DNA from: Gymnopilus junonius
Taxonomy: Eukaryota > Basidiomycota > Agaricomycetes > Agaricales > Galerinaceae
Direction of reading: 5' to 3'
DNA: 64,000 nt
NCBI GenBank assembly: GCA_015501075.1
Contig: JADNYJ010000018.1
Location: forward strand, 310,001-374,000
A program made the translations under genes and the position numbers. The notes beneath the pieces were generated by a model, which did no database searches, was not told the DNA's origin, and was given only the letters and a program-made list of their open reading frames with translations. Numbering within the stretch: the first letter of the stretch is position 1; the number at the start of each line of letters is the position of its first letter. Positions 1 to 11,447 of this stretch are shown here, one piece after another.

Positions 1-874
1 TGGGCTTTTTCTTTTTGTTCAAGTCCCCCCTCCTCCACACTTGAAATATTGACTGTCCCCAGTCAATTTCATGTAATAGAGTGGCAGGGTGGTGTGACAC
101 TTGGTGGTCACTGGACTTCAGTGCAGAGGCTGGCTTTCCAAAGGGAGCTACCCAAAGGTGTATCAGACCTAAGGGGAAAGGAGGGAGCAGCTGGAGAGCG
201 TATCAACCTCCAGAAAGAGGGAGGAGCAGCTACCTAAGTAGGATGACTCCTGAGATGGCCTTGTAACTCTAGGCAGAAAGATCATATCACCCATGACTGG
301 GAAGCAGATGTCTAGGTGCTTAGCTGGCAAGGTTAGAGGAAGGGAACCCTCAGGCAGGGTAAGAGAGCATAGCCAGATGGGAGAACAGGACAAAGGTTAA
401 CTATATTCCAAATAAGGCAGAGTCACTGCCTTAGTAGGTAACAGTAAACAAGTACAAATTGATGGCTACTATCTGGCCTCTAGGCATGTATCTAATCTAT
501 CCACACATCATCACAGAGCCCTGTTAAGTTCTTGATGATCTAAATGAAGGGAAGGGCAGAGCAGACAGAGGAGATCCACATTGGAGCTATGTCAGAGTAT
601 GTCAGTGTTGGAGTTGGTCTTAGCATAAACATATGTAGACATAGGGTTGAGACTTCAGCTTCAATGTATGTGTTGCACTCTATTGTCTGGATGTTGTCTC
701 AAATTTTGGAGTCAGATCGGAATAAGAGAGCAGAGTAGAGAGCATAGATTGATTAACAAACAATATACAAACTAAGGTACCTAATAATAGTTCTAAGGTT
801 TTTATACTATGGGGGAAACTAAGCAGAGACCATATGTGTACTAGTGAGCAGGCAGACATGTAAGTTATTCTGCA
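1..874. other. Unassigned sequence left of LINE LN1
   Basis: Only short overlapping frames occur here and none resembles a known family. Before LN1 inserted, this stretch was continuous with the sequence from 7256, because the two ends of LN1 share one target-site duplication. A TGTGACAC motif near 93-102 follows a purine-rich run, which would suit an LTR start, but no matching LTR end was found. It could be host intergenic DNA or the remains of a gypsy LTR region. Confidence 0.4.
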
Positions 875-890
875 CTACTCAGAGTTGTCT
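875..890. repeat. Target-site duplication of LN1, left copy
   Basis: CTACTCAGAGTTGTCT lies directly against the poly(T) that marks the 3' end of LN1. The same 16 bases occur at 7240-7255 beyond the 5' end. A 16-bp repeat at both ends is what target-primed reverse transcription leaves. Confidence 0.93.
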
Positions 891-1363
891 TTTTTTTTTT
901 TTTTTTTTTTTTAAATCAAGGATTTATATACCAGTGCGCGAAAGCAGTCCGGTCACAGATGTACATACACCCAGAGTAATCTACTGTTAAACTATGCCTA
1001 GTGTGAGACTGGCTCTCGTGGGCCAACTTAGGACCACAAAACAGTGGACCCATACTCTCGTTGATGCCCCGACCGGAGGGAGGGGTCCAACAAAGTAATG
1101 GAGAGGCACTGGAAGGGGGCCCACCAGCCAAACCCGACAGCCCAGGATGCGCACATACTGTGTTAGCCACTGAAGGCAGACCATTTCGGGTCGCTGAAGC
1201 AGGGGGCTACAAGGTCTGTCGATAGCGCCGAAGCTCCAGAACCAAAGCCCCCACCCTCAACCCAGCAAAGCTGAAGCCCGCCAAGTATTAGGACTCTGTT
1301 CTGAGCGCACCCCAAACTGACGAATCCAGCCAACAGGAACAGCACCTACCTTGCCCAACCAAG

Positions 1364-4300
1364 CTATCCGACACCTTGAGGGGGGCGTTGAAGGCGAACA
1401 CCGTGGGATTAGCCTTCAAAAAGGAAATGAGCTGATCCAGTGAACTGGATAGTCATGACGATATGGGTGATAGGTCAAGTTTGGGTTGGATGGCCTGCAC
1501 TCGCAACTGGTGGATTCAGGAATATTGAATCGAGAGTAATACTCCCCAATGGGAGCATGGTTGGTGATGGCATGAGTGACCCTTGTGAAGAGAGTCAAGT
1601 CGCCGCCTGCAACTTGAAGCCAAGGACCACCTCATTTGGCCCGTGGTTCGAGTGACCCCCATCGAGGTCGGTGAGTGACAAAAATTGTCATCCTGAGTAC
1701 GAAGGTTGCTGGAACAACTCTTGCCAGCCTTCCCCCGGATTATCATCAGCCACTTTCCGCAGTGAGGCAAGTGAGTGTGGCATGGTAGGCCCCACCACTA
1801 CTGAGAGCTCAGTCGCCATGAGATGAGCTGATAGTGTATGCCCCACTTCAAAGAAGATGGGACATGATGAAGAGAGATGTGGCGGTCAGGACCCTGGTCC
1901 ACCACTCCATAAGGGCGTGAATCACAGCCAAGGAATGAGCTTGGCCGGAATGCACGGAGGCATCGAGCAGACTCCCCAAAGCCTTAGTGGAGTCCGACAT
2001 GATAACAATGTAATCACAATCATCCATGGCACAAGCCCGGACAATTGCAGTACATAGGGAGTACAGCTCAGCATCCTCTGTGAGAGCACTCCCGGCCATG
2101 TAGCAGATGCATGCACCTCAGCTCCTTGGCAAATACAAGCGAAGCTGCAATAGCCTGCTTGTTCCGATCGGTGGGGTGACTACCATCACCGACACAGACC
2201 AGAGTGGATGGTTCCCATTTCGAAGCCTCCCAGAATGGTCTAACCATTCATGCTGAAGCCCAACCTTATCCTTGGGCACGGGTGATGTCAAAGTGAATTC
2301 CATGATGTAATTCAAGGAACACCGCCAGGACGAGCTTCTGGAGCAAAGGTTCCAGGGCTCACTGACAACATGGAGCATGTCATCACATCCATAACAGCAC
2401 CCTGCACCTTAGTGCATTGTGGGCTGTCATAAAAGCAGCAGAGCGAGGGTGAGGAGTTGCTCCTTTGGAAAAGGGTGCTTAAAAGGGAGCGCACTGGATG
2501 AGTGTCCGAGAGGGCTGCCATACGCAGAACACCTACTGCAGCAGCATTTCAAGACTAAGTGGATAGGGACCAGGCCAGCAAGGGCTTCGATCCCTCCTGT
2601 AGGGAGGTGCGGAATGCACCGTAATCCAGAGCGCAGCATGACACTGCATGCTGGTCAGTAGTTTAATGGTCCCTGGCACTTAGCACCCTGGAAGAACCAC
2701 AGTCGGAGGCCATATGTTGCAATAGGCAACACACAAGACCTGTAAAGCAGACGCTTTTGCATGGGCGTAAGCCCCCTAGATGAGTTACCAAGCATCCTCA
2801 TCACCTTAACAGTGGTGAAGGATTGGTAGAGTAATACCAGACATGTTCATGAAAGTCAATTTCTGGTCAAAGAAGAAACCCAAGTACCGCCAAAAGGCTT
2901 GGGCGTCAGATGTTTGTCACGGGTGTAGGGAGCATACCCTAGATCCATGGATGGATTGAACTCAGAGTGAGAATGATCAAAATGGAATAACTCCATCTTG
3001 TCATGCTCAAGAGTGAGGGTGAACTTTGTGAAGAGTTCGAAGATCACTGCATAGGATCTTTTCAGGGCTATGCAGTTGGCATCAAGGTCTTTGACTGCAC
3101 AATAAGTGTGCCATCATCGACATAAGAGAGCAGAGTGGTATCGGAAACCGACTCATTCTGCATGAAAAGTTCAGCACTGGTGCGAGAAGAGTGCCGAGAG
3201 ACTGGGGACAAAGCAGAGCCCTGCCCCACCCTGACATCAGCTTGTCGGGGGTCAGATTGAAAACTGTTCCAGGCATAAGATGTGGAACGGCCGACCAGGT
3301 ATGATGAAAAGAATTCCACCATGTTAGGGGGAAGCCCTGCTTCCTGAGAATCGCAATCAACACTTCGTGATTGAGGGAAGGGAAGAACTGTGCCATGTCG
3401 AAAGGCGATGACACTGGTCTTTAAGCCGCGAGCCCACCCTGCATGCACCAGGTGCGTGAGGAGCAAGCCCGCATCCTCAGTGGAGCACTGCGCACACCCG
3501 AGTTGATTAGGGTGAAAAATATCGTGCTTAACAGCATCGAATTGAATGCGGTTGGAAAGCATCTTTTCAACCAATTTGCCAAGGGTGTTCAGGAGTACAA
3601 TAGGCCTGAATGCCTTAGGCATGGAATACGAGGGCTTGTTCAGTTTAGGAATAATCACCGACAAGGACTCCTTAAAGTGAGTTGGCCAATACCCAACCCG
3701 AAGGCAGGCATTAGCTAACTGCACGAACACCTGAAGACAGTGTTCATGCGAATAATTGCCTTAAGGTGTGACCACTTAATATGATCAGGACCCGGCGCTG
3801 AGTTGTTAGAGCAGGATGCCAAGGCCTCCCTCAATTCTAACAGTGAAAAGGTGGTCCACTCTCGCACTTCCATATCGGGAAGGGAGGTGAGACCACTAAT
3901 GTGTACGTCGGTCAGAGGCCGAATTGTACATGCCATGAAGGGCATCCCAAGGGAGGGCATATCATGGCAGGGCTGCCCATTAAATTGGATAGCCTCGGAG
4001 GGTGGTAACTTGCACTGCTGGATCCAGTTCATAAGATCCCAGGGGCGCTTGTTGGTAGTAGCAACTTCATTGATGCGTTCATCAAAGAACTTGCACTTAG
4101 CAGCTTGACAGCTTTGCAAAATATTATAGTTATCGTGAGAGTTATCTTGCTGATAAGTATCGAAGGAATCCTCACAAGAATTGTCCCACCAAGGACGGAG
4201 TGAGGGGAAATATGAATCCCTTGGAGTACTTTTGCCAAGCATCTGAGAAAGCAGAAGCCACATCCGAAGACACAGCCTCCACCTGATCCGGGGTGTCGAT

Positions 4301-5134
4301 CGGCGCAAAGGGATCAATGCCCTTGAGCTTCTCAATGATGGACAACATGAAGTCATCCAATTGATCCGGTGGCAGTGAGTGCATCGGAACAGTTGCGCCA
4401 CCAGAGCAACAGAAATAGAGCAGGCCAGCAGAACATGGTCCAATGGCCTGCACCACAGTTCCCCTCGCCGAGTGCCTGCAGACAGCTCCTCGGTAGGTTG
4501 AACAAAGATGAGGTCGATAACTGACTCTCATAGTGATGGGTTACCAGGGATGTGAGTGGGACCCGGATTGACTGGGAGAGAGAGCATCAGTCCCAGCATA
4601 GCTGCCATGTTCAGCAGGTTATTGGCTGTCATCCGATGATGCAGGACACCAGGGTCCCACTTATTCGAATGACAGTTGAAATCACCCCCCATGTAATGAA
4701 ACATTGGGAGAAAGTCGGCCTGCTCAGTGAGCAGGTCGATAGCTGTGTGCTTGTCATCAGAATACACATTCAGTAAATTAACAACGGTGTCTCCGGTAAA
4801 CAGAGAAACTGCCATGATGTCATGGTGATCTATAAGATCGCGTCGCATGGCAGGGTGCCAGGGGTTCAGCCTCTCGAAACATAGGTCAGAACATGTGGCG
4901 GAGCCCAGTGGGATCAGGCCGAACCATAACCTTCCAATCAGGGTGGTTCGGTGCACATAACTGCCTCACCTTTGGGATCTCTCGAAGATGGGGCACGTCA
5001 TATCTCATGCCAAGGTGGCTCTTGCAAGAAAATAATGTCAAAAGATCTTTTAGATGGTCTAATAGTACATCGATATGCCCATAATTCTGGTTACAATTGT
5101 ACGAAATAATTCTAATGTCCTCCTTTCTTCTCAT
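1364..5134 (-). pseudogene. LN1 ORF2: endonuclease / reverse transcriptase / RNase H
   Basis: The protein would nick the target DNA and copy the element RNA there. About 1,257 codons are spanned, but stops and frameshifts break the frame. Visible parts are an APE-type endonuclease (residues about 1-230, with GGDFNCHSNKWDP and an IDLIF motif), a linker, reverse transcriptase (about 435-780, with YVDD near 3115-3125), RNase H (about 980-1120, with VGDGS, AEDAELYSL and SDSTKAL) and a C-terminal CxCG...H...CP motif near 1500. ATG at 5134-5132 overlaps the ORF1 stop by one base. A TGA at 4530-4528 cuts between endonuclease and linker, and the stop is TAG at 1366-1364. It is not functional as read. 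Confidence 0.9.
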
Positions 5135-7085
5135 TATCGAGCTAGAGGAGGGACGTTAGACATCAAGGTCTGGAGTGCACATCTATCACGTACCTCGGTA
5201 TTTGGCTATGATCCAATCATGATTGAAGCAGTGTTCCAGAACTTGCAATTGCATCCTGTGGCAGGGTGCTCACCCTGGCAATTGGGACAGCGGGCCTTGT
5301 GGGGGCATGGCTCACCCGCTGGAGTGGGGTGGCGCATACCATCCAAATCCGGCGGAGGCTGGTTGCAGCAAGGCGTGAGGACGCGATGCTCATCAGTGGC
5401 ATGAGGCCCGCCACATCGCGTGCAGCAGTGCTGGTGGGCCCTACAGTCTTTGGTAAGATGACCCCAGCACTGGCACATGGGGACACCTCGTCGAGCGGCA
5501 GCTGGCTTGACATAAAGCAGCTCGTCCTTGTAGCGAAAAGCTTTGTTGAAAAGTGTCTTCGCAGTTTGTCCAGTCTGGGAATCCCAGATCTCAAAGTAAC
5601 AATCGAACTTAGAGCTCTTTGCCGATTGACATACGAGGCATGCATGCCCTGCAAAAGGAATGCCGGAGAAGAGAGGGGCCCTTTTGAGCGCTCTCTCAAT
5701 GTCGGTGATGGTGGTGACGGTCTTCTGGAAGACATCTGAATAATAGGGGACATCCAAAACTTTCAAGAAAGCTTTGGACATCGGCAGTCTGACCCAAGGC
5801 ATCAACCCCTTGTATTCATCAGAGGTGCCTTGGACAACATTATAGATTGCACCCCGGAGGAGCATGAGCTCATCCGATGTGGGTACGTGGTTGGTATGCA
5901 GAGCCCACCCATGATAGGTGGGTTCCGCAGAGGTGATCTGAATGTCGAATCAGTCGAGAGCCATCATCCAGTTGATCTCATCAACCAGCATGGCAAGTAT
6001 GACGTTCTTCAGCATGAAGTCATTGAACACCATGAGAACTTGACAGCACATCAGGCCCGCCATGACAAAGTCCAGCCCTTTAGACTTGGCTGGGGTGGAG
6101 GGTCTAGCCGGGCCCTGTGAGGGTCCGGGACTGGGGTCTGGGCCTGGGTCCAGGTTTGCGGTGCCATTTGAGCAACAGCACGCTCAAAGTAGCGATTAGT
6201 AAGCGATCCACAGGTCGAGGACCCCAGAACTGGTGTCCAGAGTTTCGAGGCGAAAGAGTGCTTGGGATGAGAGGAGAGAGGAATGGGAGGGGGCCCTGGA
6301 GGGGGCGGCCTCTGGTATTGGACCAGCTTGGCCTTCTGTTTATGAGGCTGAAGCTTGGCACAAGTAGGGGTGGGAGCAGGTGCCTTGGGAGGCTCTGCAG
6401 GATCTGCTGGAGGGCCCGTCTGCTTTGGGGGGGCAGACTGGGAAGATGAGGGCTCAGAAGGGGGAGCAGAGGCTCCTCCTCGAGTCTTCATGAGGTCTCG
6501 ATACATGAGGTCCACTAGGGAGCTATCAGAATCGATAAGATTATGGATGACCGACCATCTAAGAGACAGTGATCACACGCTGACACCCGTGGCCTCCTTG
6601 GCCCAAGGGGAAGTATTGATCGAATGCACTATCTTAGTGAAAAGACCGATATAATCAGAGCGGTCTGCTCCTGATAAAGTAGAAGGGCCATTGGTCATCA
6701 TGAATGAACCAATGGTCTTCAGTGACTCCGCCACAGCAACCCAGTTCCCCTCCGATCCTGTGAGGGAAAGGGCAGTAGGCTGCAGCTCTGGAGAAGCGCT
6801 TGGGAGAGGAAAACGAATGGTATCATCATCCTCCCCCATGGAAACATCGGGGGACAAGCCCTCGAAGCAATGGGAGTAGTGGCCTGCGAGTGTATCACTG
6901 ACCGAGACTCAGCCTCCTCCCGCTCACAAGGAGCAGGGGTGGATGAAGCATATCTCTCTCGAGCGGATCGAGAGGATGAAGAACCCTCAGGGGTTGGTAC
7001 TCGAAGCTCTGACAGATGGTAAATGCCTGCCAGAGGCAGAGAGAGAGGGGCACTTGGGTGCGGACGATGATGATCACTCGGACAT
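5134..7085 (-). pseudogene. LN1 ORF1: Gag-like RNA-binding protein
   Basis: ORF1 protein would bind element RNA in a particle. ATG is at 7085-7083 and the TAA stop at 5136-5134 shares its last A with the ORF2 ATG. The N-terminal half is Ser/Pro-rich with an acidic GEDDD patch. A conserved middle part around residues 360-530 may be an RRM-like fold. Three zinc knuckles lie near the C terminus; the first fits CX2CX4HX4C. The fourth codon is TGA (7076-7074), where other copies have CGA or CAA, and frameshifts follow. The codon-4 stop is shared with LN2 and LN3. Confidence 0.88.
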
Positions 7086-7239
7086 CAACTTGCACTAAAG
7101 GTGCATACACACTCGAATAGCGATAAACACTATCCAAGTACCAGATCACAGGTTGTTGAAGAAAGTTGCAGCATTGCGAGTATATCAACATTTTGCGATG
7201 GTGGTGGTCTGTGGGAAAGAAGGATGTGCAATTCTTGTG

Positions 7240-7255
7240 CTACTCAGAGTTGTCT
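7240..7255. repeat. Target-site duplication of LN1, right copy
   Basis: Identical to 875-890. It fixes the 5' boundary of LN1 at 7239. Confidence 0.93.
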
Positions 7256-7362
7256 AGCTACATGTAATCTAAGTGTTTATGTGTTCTGGGACTTGTAGTA
7301 TTTTGAGGGGATCATAAGGTCAGAGTTTGTATAGTCAAAGATCAGAGTTGGTCAGAGGCGCA

Positions 7363-7369
7363 TATATAA
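7363..7369 (+). promoter_or_regulatory. Possible TATA box of the coiled-coil gene
   Basis: TATATAA lies about 90 bases upstream of the first coiled-coil codons, in a stretch without ORFs. No transcript evidence is available. A pyrimidine-rich run (TTCTCTTTCTTTTC) follows about 25 bases later, as around many fungal start sites. Confidence 0.4.
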
Positions 7370-7455
7370 CATCACTAGTCATTGGCTCGAGCTTCTCTTT
7401 CTTTTCACTGTACCCAATTGCTTAATTATATTTATCAAGTGGTTTGCTTAAGTAA

Positions 7456-8536
7456 TTGGGTTTTTTGACCCAATTGCATACCGATTCCAACTTGGAGGAT
7501 CTCAAGGACCTCGAAGTGCAAGAGCAGAAACTCACGCTCCAGTGGGAGGAGCTTAATTGGAAGCAAGAATGGATAGAGCAGAAGCAACGGGAGGCAGAGG
7601 AGTGTGCAGAGGCAGAATGGGTGGCAGAAGAAGCATGGAAGGCAGCTGAGGCAGAGGAGGCAGTAGAGGCAGAGAAGGCAGCAGAGGCAGAGCAGAGGAA
7701 AACCACAAAGGGGAAGAAGAAGGTGCAGCCAAAGGAAAAGGTGGCTGCAATACAGCAGAAGGCAGTCACGATGCAGGAGTCAGCTGGAGTGTATGAGGTG
7801 GTGATTGGAGTCATCTGCATTCAGTACGTGTGGGCAGGGGCAAAGTGCCTATGGCCAAGGTAAGTCCCAGTCTTTATTTTTTCTTTGTTATGATTTAATT
7901 ATTGACTTGTGATTTGTTTTTAGGGAGGGTACCAGCAAGGTGGCATCATGCAAGCACTGCCAAATGCAGTGCAAGGGTTGCAATATCAGCAGAGGAGCTG
8001 TGAGGTCAGAGGGTCAGGTGGAGTCAGAGGTATGACCAGCCAAGGTGACGGGGGCAGAGAAGCACAAGTCCAAGATGACAGCAGAGGTGCAGAAGGGGCC
8101 AGGTATTGAGCACATCATTCGATACCTGAGGGAGATCCAGGACTTGTTGGAAGACATGTCCTGGATTCAAGATCCCCCATATGCACTGTCAGAGCCAAGT
8201 ACATCAGAGTACATACTGTCAGACCAGGAGGAGATTGATGCAGAGGCAGAGTATTTGAACAGGAGGTATGAGAGGGTCATGGTGGCCTTAGATGCAGGGA
8301 AGAAAATTGAGGTGGATGAGTCAGAGAAGGAGGTAGTTGGAGCAGTAGTAGGTGAATAGGAGGAGGAGAGGTCAGATGTGGAAACAAGGAGTGAGAGCGA
8401 GGGAGAGGTTAAGGTGTTGAAGAGGAAAAGGGATGAGTCATCAGATTCAGAGGAGGATTCAGAGGAGGATGAGGATGATGGAGGATTGGAAGGAATGAGG
8501 ATGTATGAGGTGCCAGCAAAGTGTGCTCATCAGTAG
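7456..8536 (+). pseudogene. Broken coiled-coil / Cys-rich zinc-finger-like gene
   Basis: Exon 1 encodes a Glu/Ala/Lys-rich coiled coil (EEA/KAAEAE repeats). A GTAAGT...TTTTTAG intron at 7860-7923 keeps the frame into exon 2. Across the splice lie the residues CLWPREGTSKVASCKHCQMQ and a following CKGC. This Trp-Pro plus paired-Cys pattern resembles a cysteine cluster seen in repeated Agaricomycete proteins of unknown function. The same frame continues with a helical segment (IEHIIRYLREIQDLLEDMSW) and an acidic Ser/Glu tail, but is cut by TGA at 8033 and TAG at 8357 before the last stop at 8534-8536. No good ATG opens exon 1. Function is unknown. It converges on the gypsy pol 108 bases away and may be an antisense accessory gene of that element. 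Confidence 0.6.
7860..7923 (+). other. Spliceosomal intron, 64 bp
   Basis: It starts GTAAGT, ends TTTTTAG and has a TTGAC-type branch sequence about 20 bases before the end. Removing it joins two open frames through one Arg codon and completes a Cys-rich motif. Its length is typical of basidiomycete introns. Confidence 0.7.
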
Positions 8537-8644
8537 ATAATGATTTTTGTAGAGTTTTAAATTTTTTTCTTTTCTTGGTTTTTTGTTCTTTTTTCTAAAT
8601 ACTTGTCTTTTCTTTGTTAATGATGTTTGTTGGTGAATCGTAAG

Positions 8645-9317
8645 CTAAGTGAGAGATGAAAGAGGTCCAGGTTTGTCAGGGTAAGCAGAGTGAAAGTCAG
8701 AGATAAGGTCGGGCATGTGTTCAAGTTCAGTAGCTGGGAGCCAGGATTGTTCTTCATCAGTGCCTTCATAACCTAACCAGTGAACCCAGTACAATAGCTT
8801 GCACTTGCATCATTGATCAGGCTTGGAGTTGAGGACTTCAGTGATTTCATATTTGATTTTGCCTTTGACTTCAACAGGTGGAGGCAGAGATTGAGTCCAA
8901 TTCAGAATATCATTTGGAGTAAATGGTTCCAGCATAGAAATGTGGTAAACAGGGTGAACACCATGCATAGAGTCAGGAAGTTGTAAAGTAAAAGAGTGTG
9001 TGCCAGCTTTGGTGATGATATCAAAAGGACCATAATATTTTTTGGAGAGTTTCTTGGAGGGACGTGTGGTGCAGAAGAACTTCGCTTTGATGAATGCTTG
9101 CTGTCTGACTTGGAAGTCAGGGGGCGGAGTGCGTCGGAGGTCAGCGGAGACTTGATAACACTTTGGTGATTTAGCAATAGCATTCTTGAGTTCTTTGTGT
9201 AATTCATCTAGATCAACAACAAAATTGTGAGCATGAGTGGAGATGAGGTCACGTTCAGGGTGGATAGCCATGTTAGGGTGGTAACCTTTATTAGCGAAGA
9301 ATGGTGAAATGCCAGTA
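8645..9317 (-). pseudogene. GY1: Ty3/gypsy (chromovirus) pol 3' end
   Basis: The frame starts at TGISPFFANKGYHP, a conserved motif of gypsy integrase. It continues through the integrase C-terminal region (YYGPFDIITKAGTHSFTLQL, HPVYHISMLEPF) to a chromodomain (WVHWLGY, then EEQSWLPATEL), ending with TAG at 8647-8645. An in-frame TGA follows the residues SKPDQ near 8812-8810. The upstream part of pol is cut off by LN2. Chromodomains in chromoviruses steer integration to marked chromatin. The element's LTRs are not identified. Confidence 0.85.
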
Positions 9318-9458
9318 CATCCTTCTTTCCCACAGACCACCACCATCGCAAAACATCGATATACTCGCAACACTGCAACTTTCTTCAACAACCTGCGATC
9401 TGGTCCTTGGATAGTGTTTATCGCTATTCGAGTGTGTATGCACCTTTAGTGCAAGTCA

Positions 9459-11447
9459 ATGTCTGAGTGATCATCATCATCCGCGCCCAAGCGCCCCTCC
9501 CTCTCTGCCTCTGGCAGGCGTTTACCATCCGTCAGAGCTTCGAGTACCAAGTCCCCAACCCCTGAGGGTTCTTCATCCTCTCAATCCGTTTGAGAGAGAT
9601 ACTCTTCATCCACCCCTGCTCCTTGCGAGTGGGAGGAGGCTGAGTCTCGGTCAGTGATTCACTCGCGGGCCACTACTCCCATTGCTTCGAGGGCTTTGTC
9701 CCCCGATGTTTCCATGGGGGAGGATGATGATACTATTTGTTTTCCTCTCCCAAGCGCTTCTCCAGAGCCGCAGCCTACTGCCCTTTTCCTCACAGGATCG
9801 GAGGGGGACTGGGTTGCTGTGGCAGAGTCTCTGAAGACCATTGGTTCTTTTATGATGACCAACGGCCCTTCTACTTTATCAGGGGCAGACCACCCTGATT
9901 ATGCTGGCCTCTTCACTAGGATTGTGAATTCGGTCACTACCTCCCCTTGGGCCAAGGAGGCCATGGGTGTCAGTGTGTGAGCGCCGTCTCTTAGATGGTC
10001 TATCATATGCAACCTCATTGATTCAGATAGCTCCCTAGTGGACCTTATGTATCGAGATCTAGCAAAGACCTGAGGAGGAGCCTCTGCTCCCCCCCCCGAG
10101 CCTTCATCTTCCCAGTCTGCCCCTCCAAAGCAAACTAGCCCTCCAGCGGACCCTGAGGAGCCTCCCAAGGCTCCCGCTCCTGCTTCTTCTCATACCAAGC
10201 TTCAGCCCTGCAAACAGAAGGCAAAGCTGGTCCAATATCAGAGGCCGCCCCCTCCAGGGCCCCCTCCCATTCCTCTCTCCTCCTATCCCAAGCGCTCCTT
10301 TGCCTCGAAACTCCAGACCCCAGTTCCGGGGTCCTCGACCCGCGGATCGCTTACTAATCGCTACTTTGAATGTGCAGTCACTCAAATGGCACCGCAAACC
10401 TGGACCCGGGCTGCCTCAGGCCCGGGCCCAGACCCCGGTCCCGGACCCTCTCAGGGCCCGACTAGACCCTCTACCCCAGCCAAGTCTAAAGGGCTGGACT
10501 TTGTCATGGCAGGCCTGACACACCGCCAAGTTCTCATGGTGTTCAATGACTTCACGCCGAAGAACGTCATACTCGCTATGCTGGTTGATGAGATCAACTG
10601 GATGATGGCCCTCGACCGATTTGACATTCGGATCACTTCTGTGGAACCCGCCTATCGCGGGTGGGCTCTGCACACCAATCACATACCCACATCGGATGAG
10701 CTCATGCTCCTCCGGGGTGCAATCTATAATGTTGTCCAAGGCACCTCTGATGAATACAAGGGGTTGATGCCTTGGGTCGGACTGCCGATGTCCAAAGCCT
10801 TCCTGAAGGTTTTGGATGTCCCCTATTACTCAGACGTCTTCCAGAAGACTGTCACCACCATCGCCGACATTGAGAGAGTGCTCGAAAGGGCCCTTCTCTT
10901 CCCGGGCATTCCTTTTGCGGGGCATGCATGCCTCATACATCAATCGGCAAAGAGCTCTAAGTTCGATTGCTACTTTGAGATCTGGGACTCCCAGACTGGA
11001 TGAACCGCGAAGACGCTTATCAACAAGGCTTTTCGCTACAAGGATGAGCTGCTTTACATAAAGCTGGCTGCCGCCCACCGAGGTGTTCCCATGTGCCAGC
11101 ACTGCCAGCACTGGGGTCATCTCACCAAGGATTGTAGGGCCCACCAGTGCTGCTGTGCATGGTGCGGTGGGCCTCATGCCACTGATGAGCATCACGCCCT
11201 CGCGCCTTGCTGCAACCAGCCCCTGCCGGATTCGGACGGTATGTGCCACCCCACTCCAGCGGGTGAGCCATGCCCCCACAAGGCCCGCTGTCCCAATTGC
11301 CAGGGTGAGCAGCCTGCCACAGGATGCAATTGCAAGTTCTGGGAACACCGCTTCGATCATGATTGGATCATAGCCAAATACCGCGAGGTACATGATAGAT
11401 GCGCACTCCAGACCTTGATGTCTAACATCCCTCCTCTAGCTCAATAA
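9459..11447 (+). pseudogene. LN2 ORF1 (Gag-like)
   Basis: ATG at 9459 is followed by TGA as codon 4. Further TGA codons stand at 10071 and 11001, both at positions that are CGA in sister copies. The conserved middle domain is open from 10386 to 11003. The zinc-knuckle part is open from 11091, with CQHCQHWGHLTKDC as first knuckle. TAA at 11445-11447 shares its A with the ORF2 ATG. There is no full-length frame. Confidence 0.87.

Larger units (their letters stand above)
891..7239 (-). mobile_element. LN1, near full-length Tad1-like LINE
   Basis: This is the most complete copy of the dominant element (6.35 kb). On the minus strand it has a 5' UTR (7239-7086), ORF1, ORF2, a 3' UTR (1363-913) and a poly(A) tail seen as T at 891-912. 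The UTR after ORF2 ends in a TATATAAATC-type stretch shared by all copies. An APE-like endonuclease plus RNase H and zinc-knuckle ORF1 point to the Tad1/I group of fungal LINEs; the clade name is inferred. All other copies start at CATCCTTC; LN1 has 13 extra bases between that point and the duplication, a common type of LINE 5' junction. Confidence 0.93.

Noticed and set aside
49..393. Small genes at 49-237 (+) and 169-393 (-)
   Set aside because: They are short overlapping frames on both strands without family resemblance or start context.
9318..9335. 3' splice site (CTTCTTTCCCACAG) at the LINE 5' end as evidence for exon capture
   Set aside because: The pyrimidine run and CAG look like an acceptor, but all copies start at the same point, so it is simply the element 5' end. 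No upstream donor was found.
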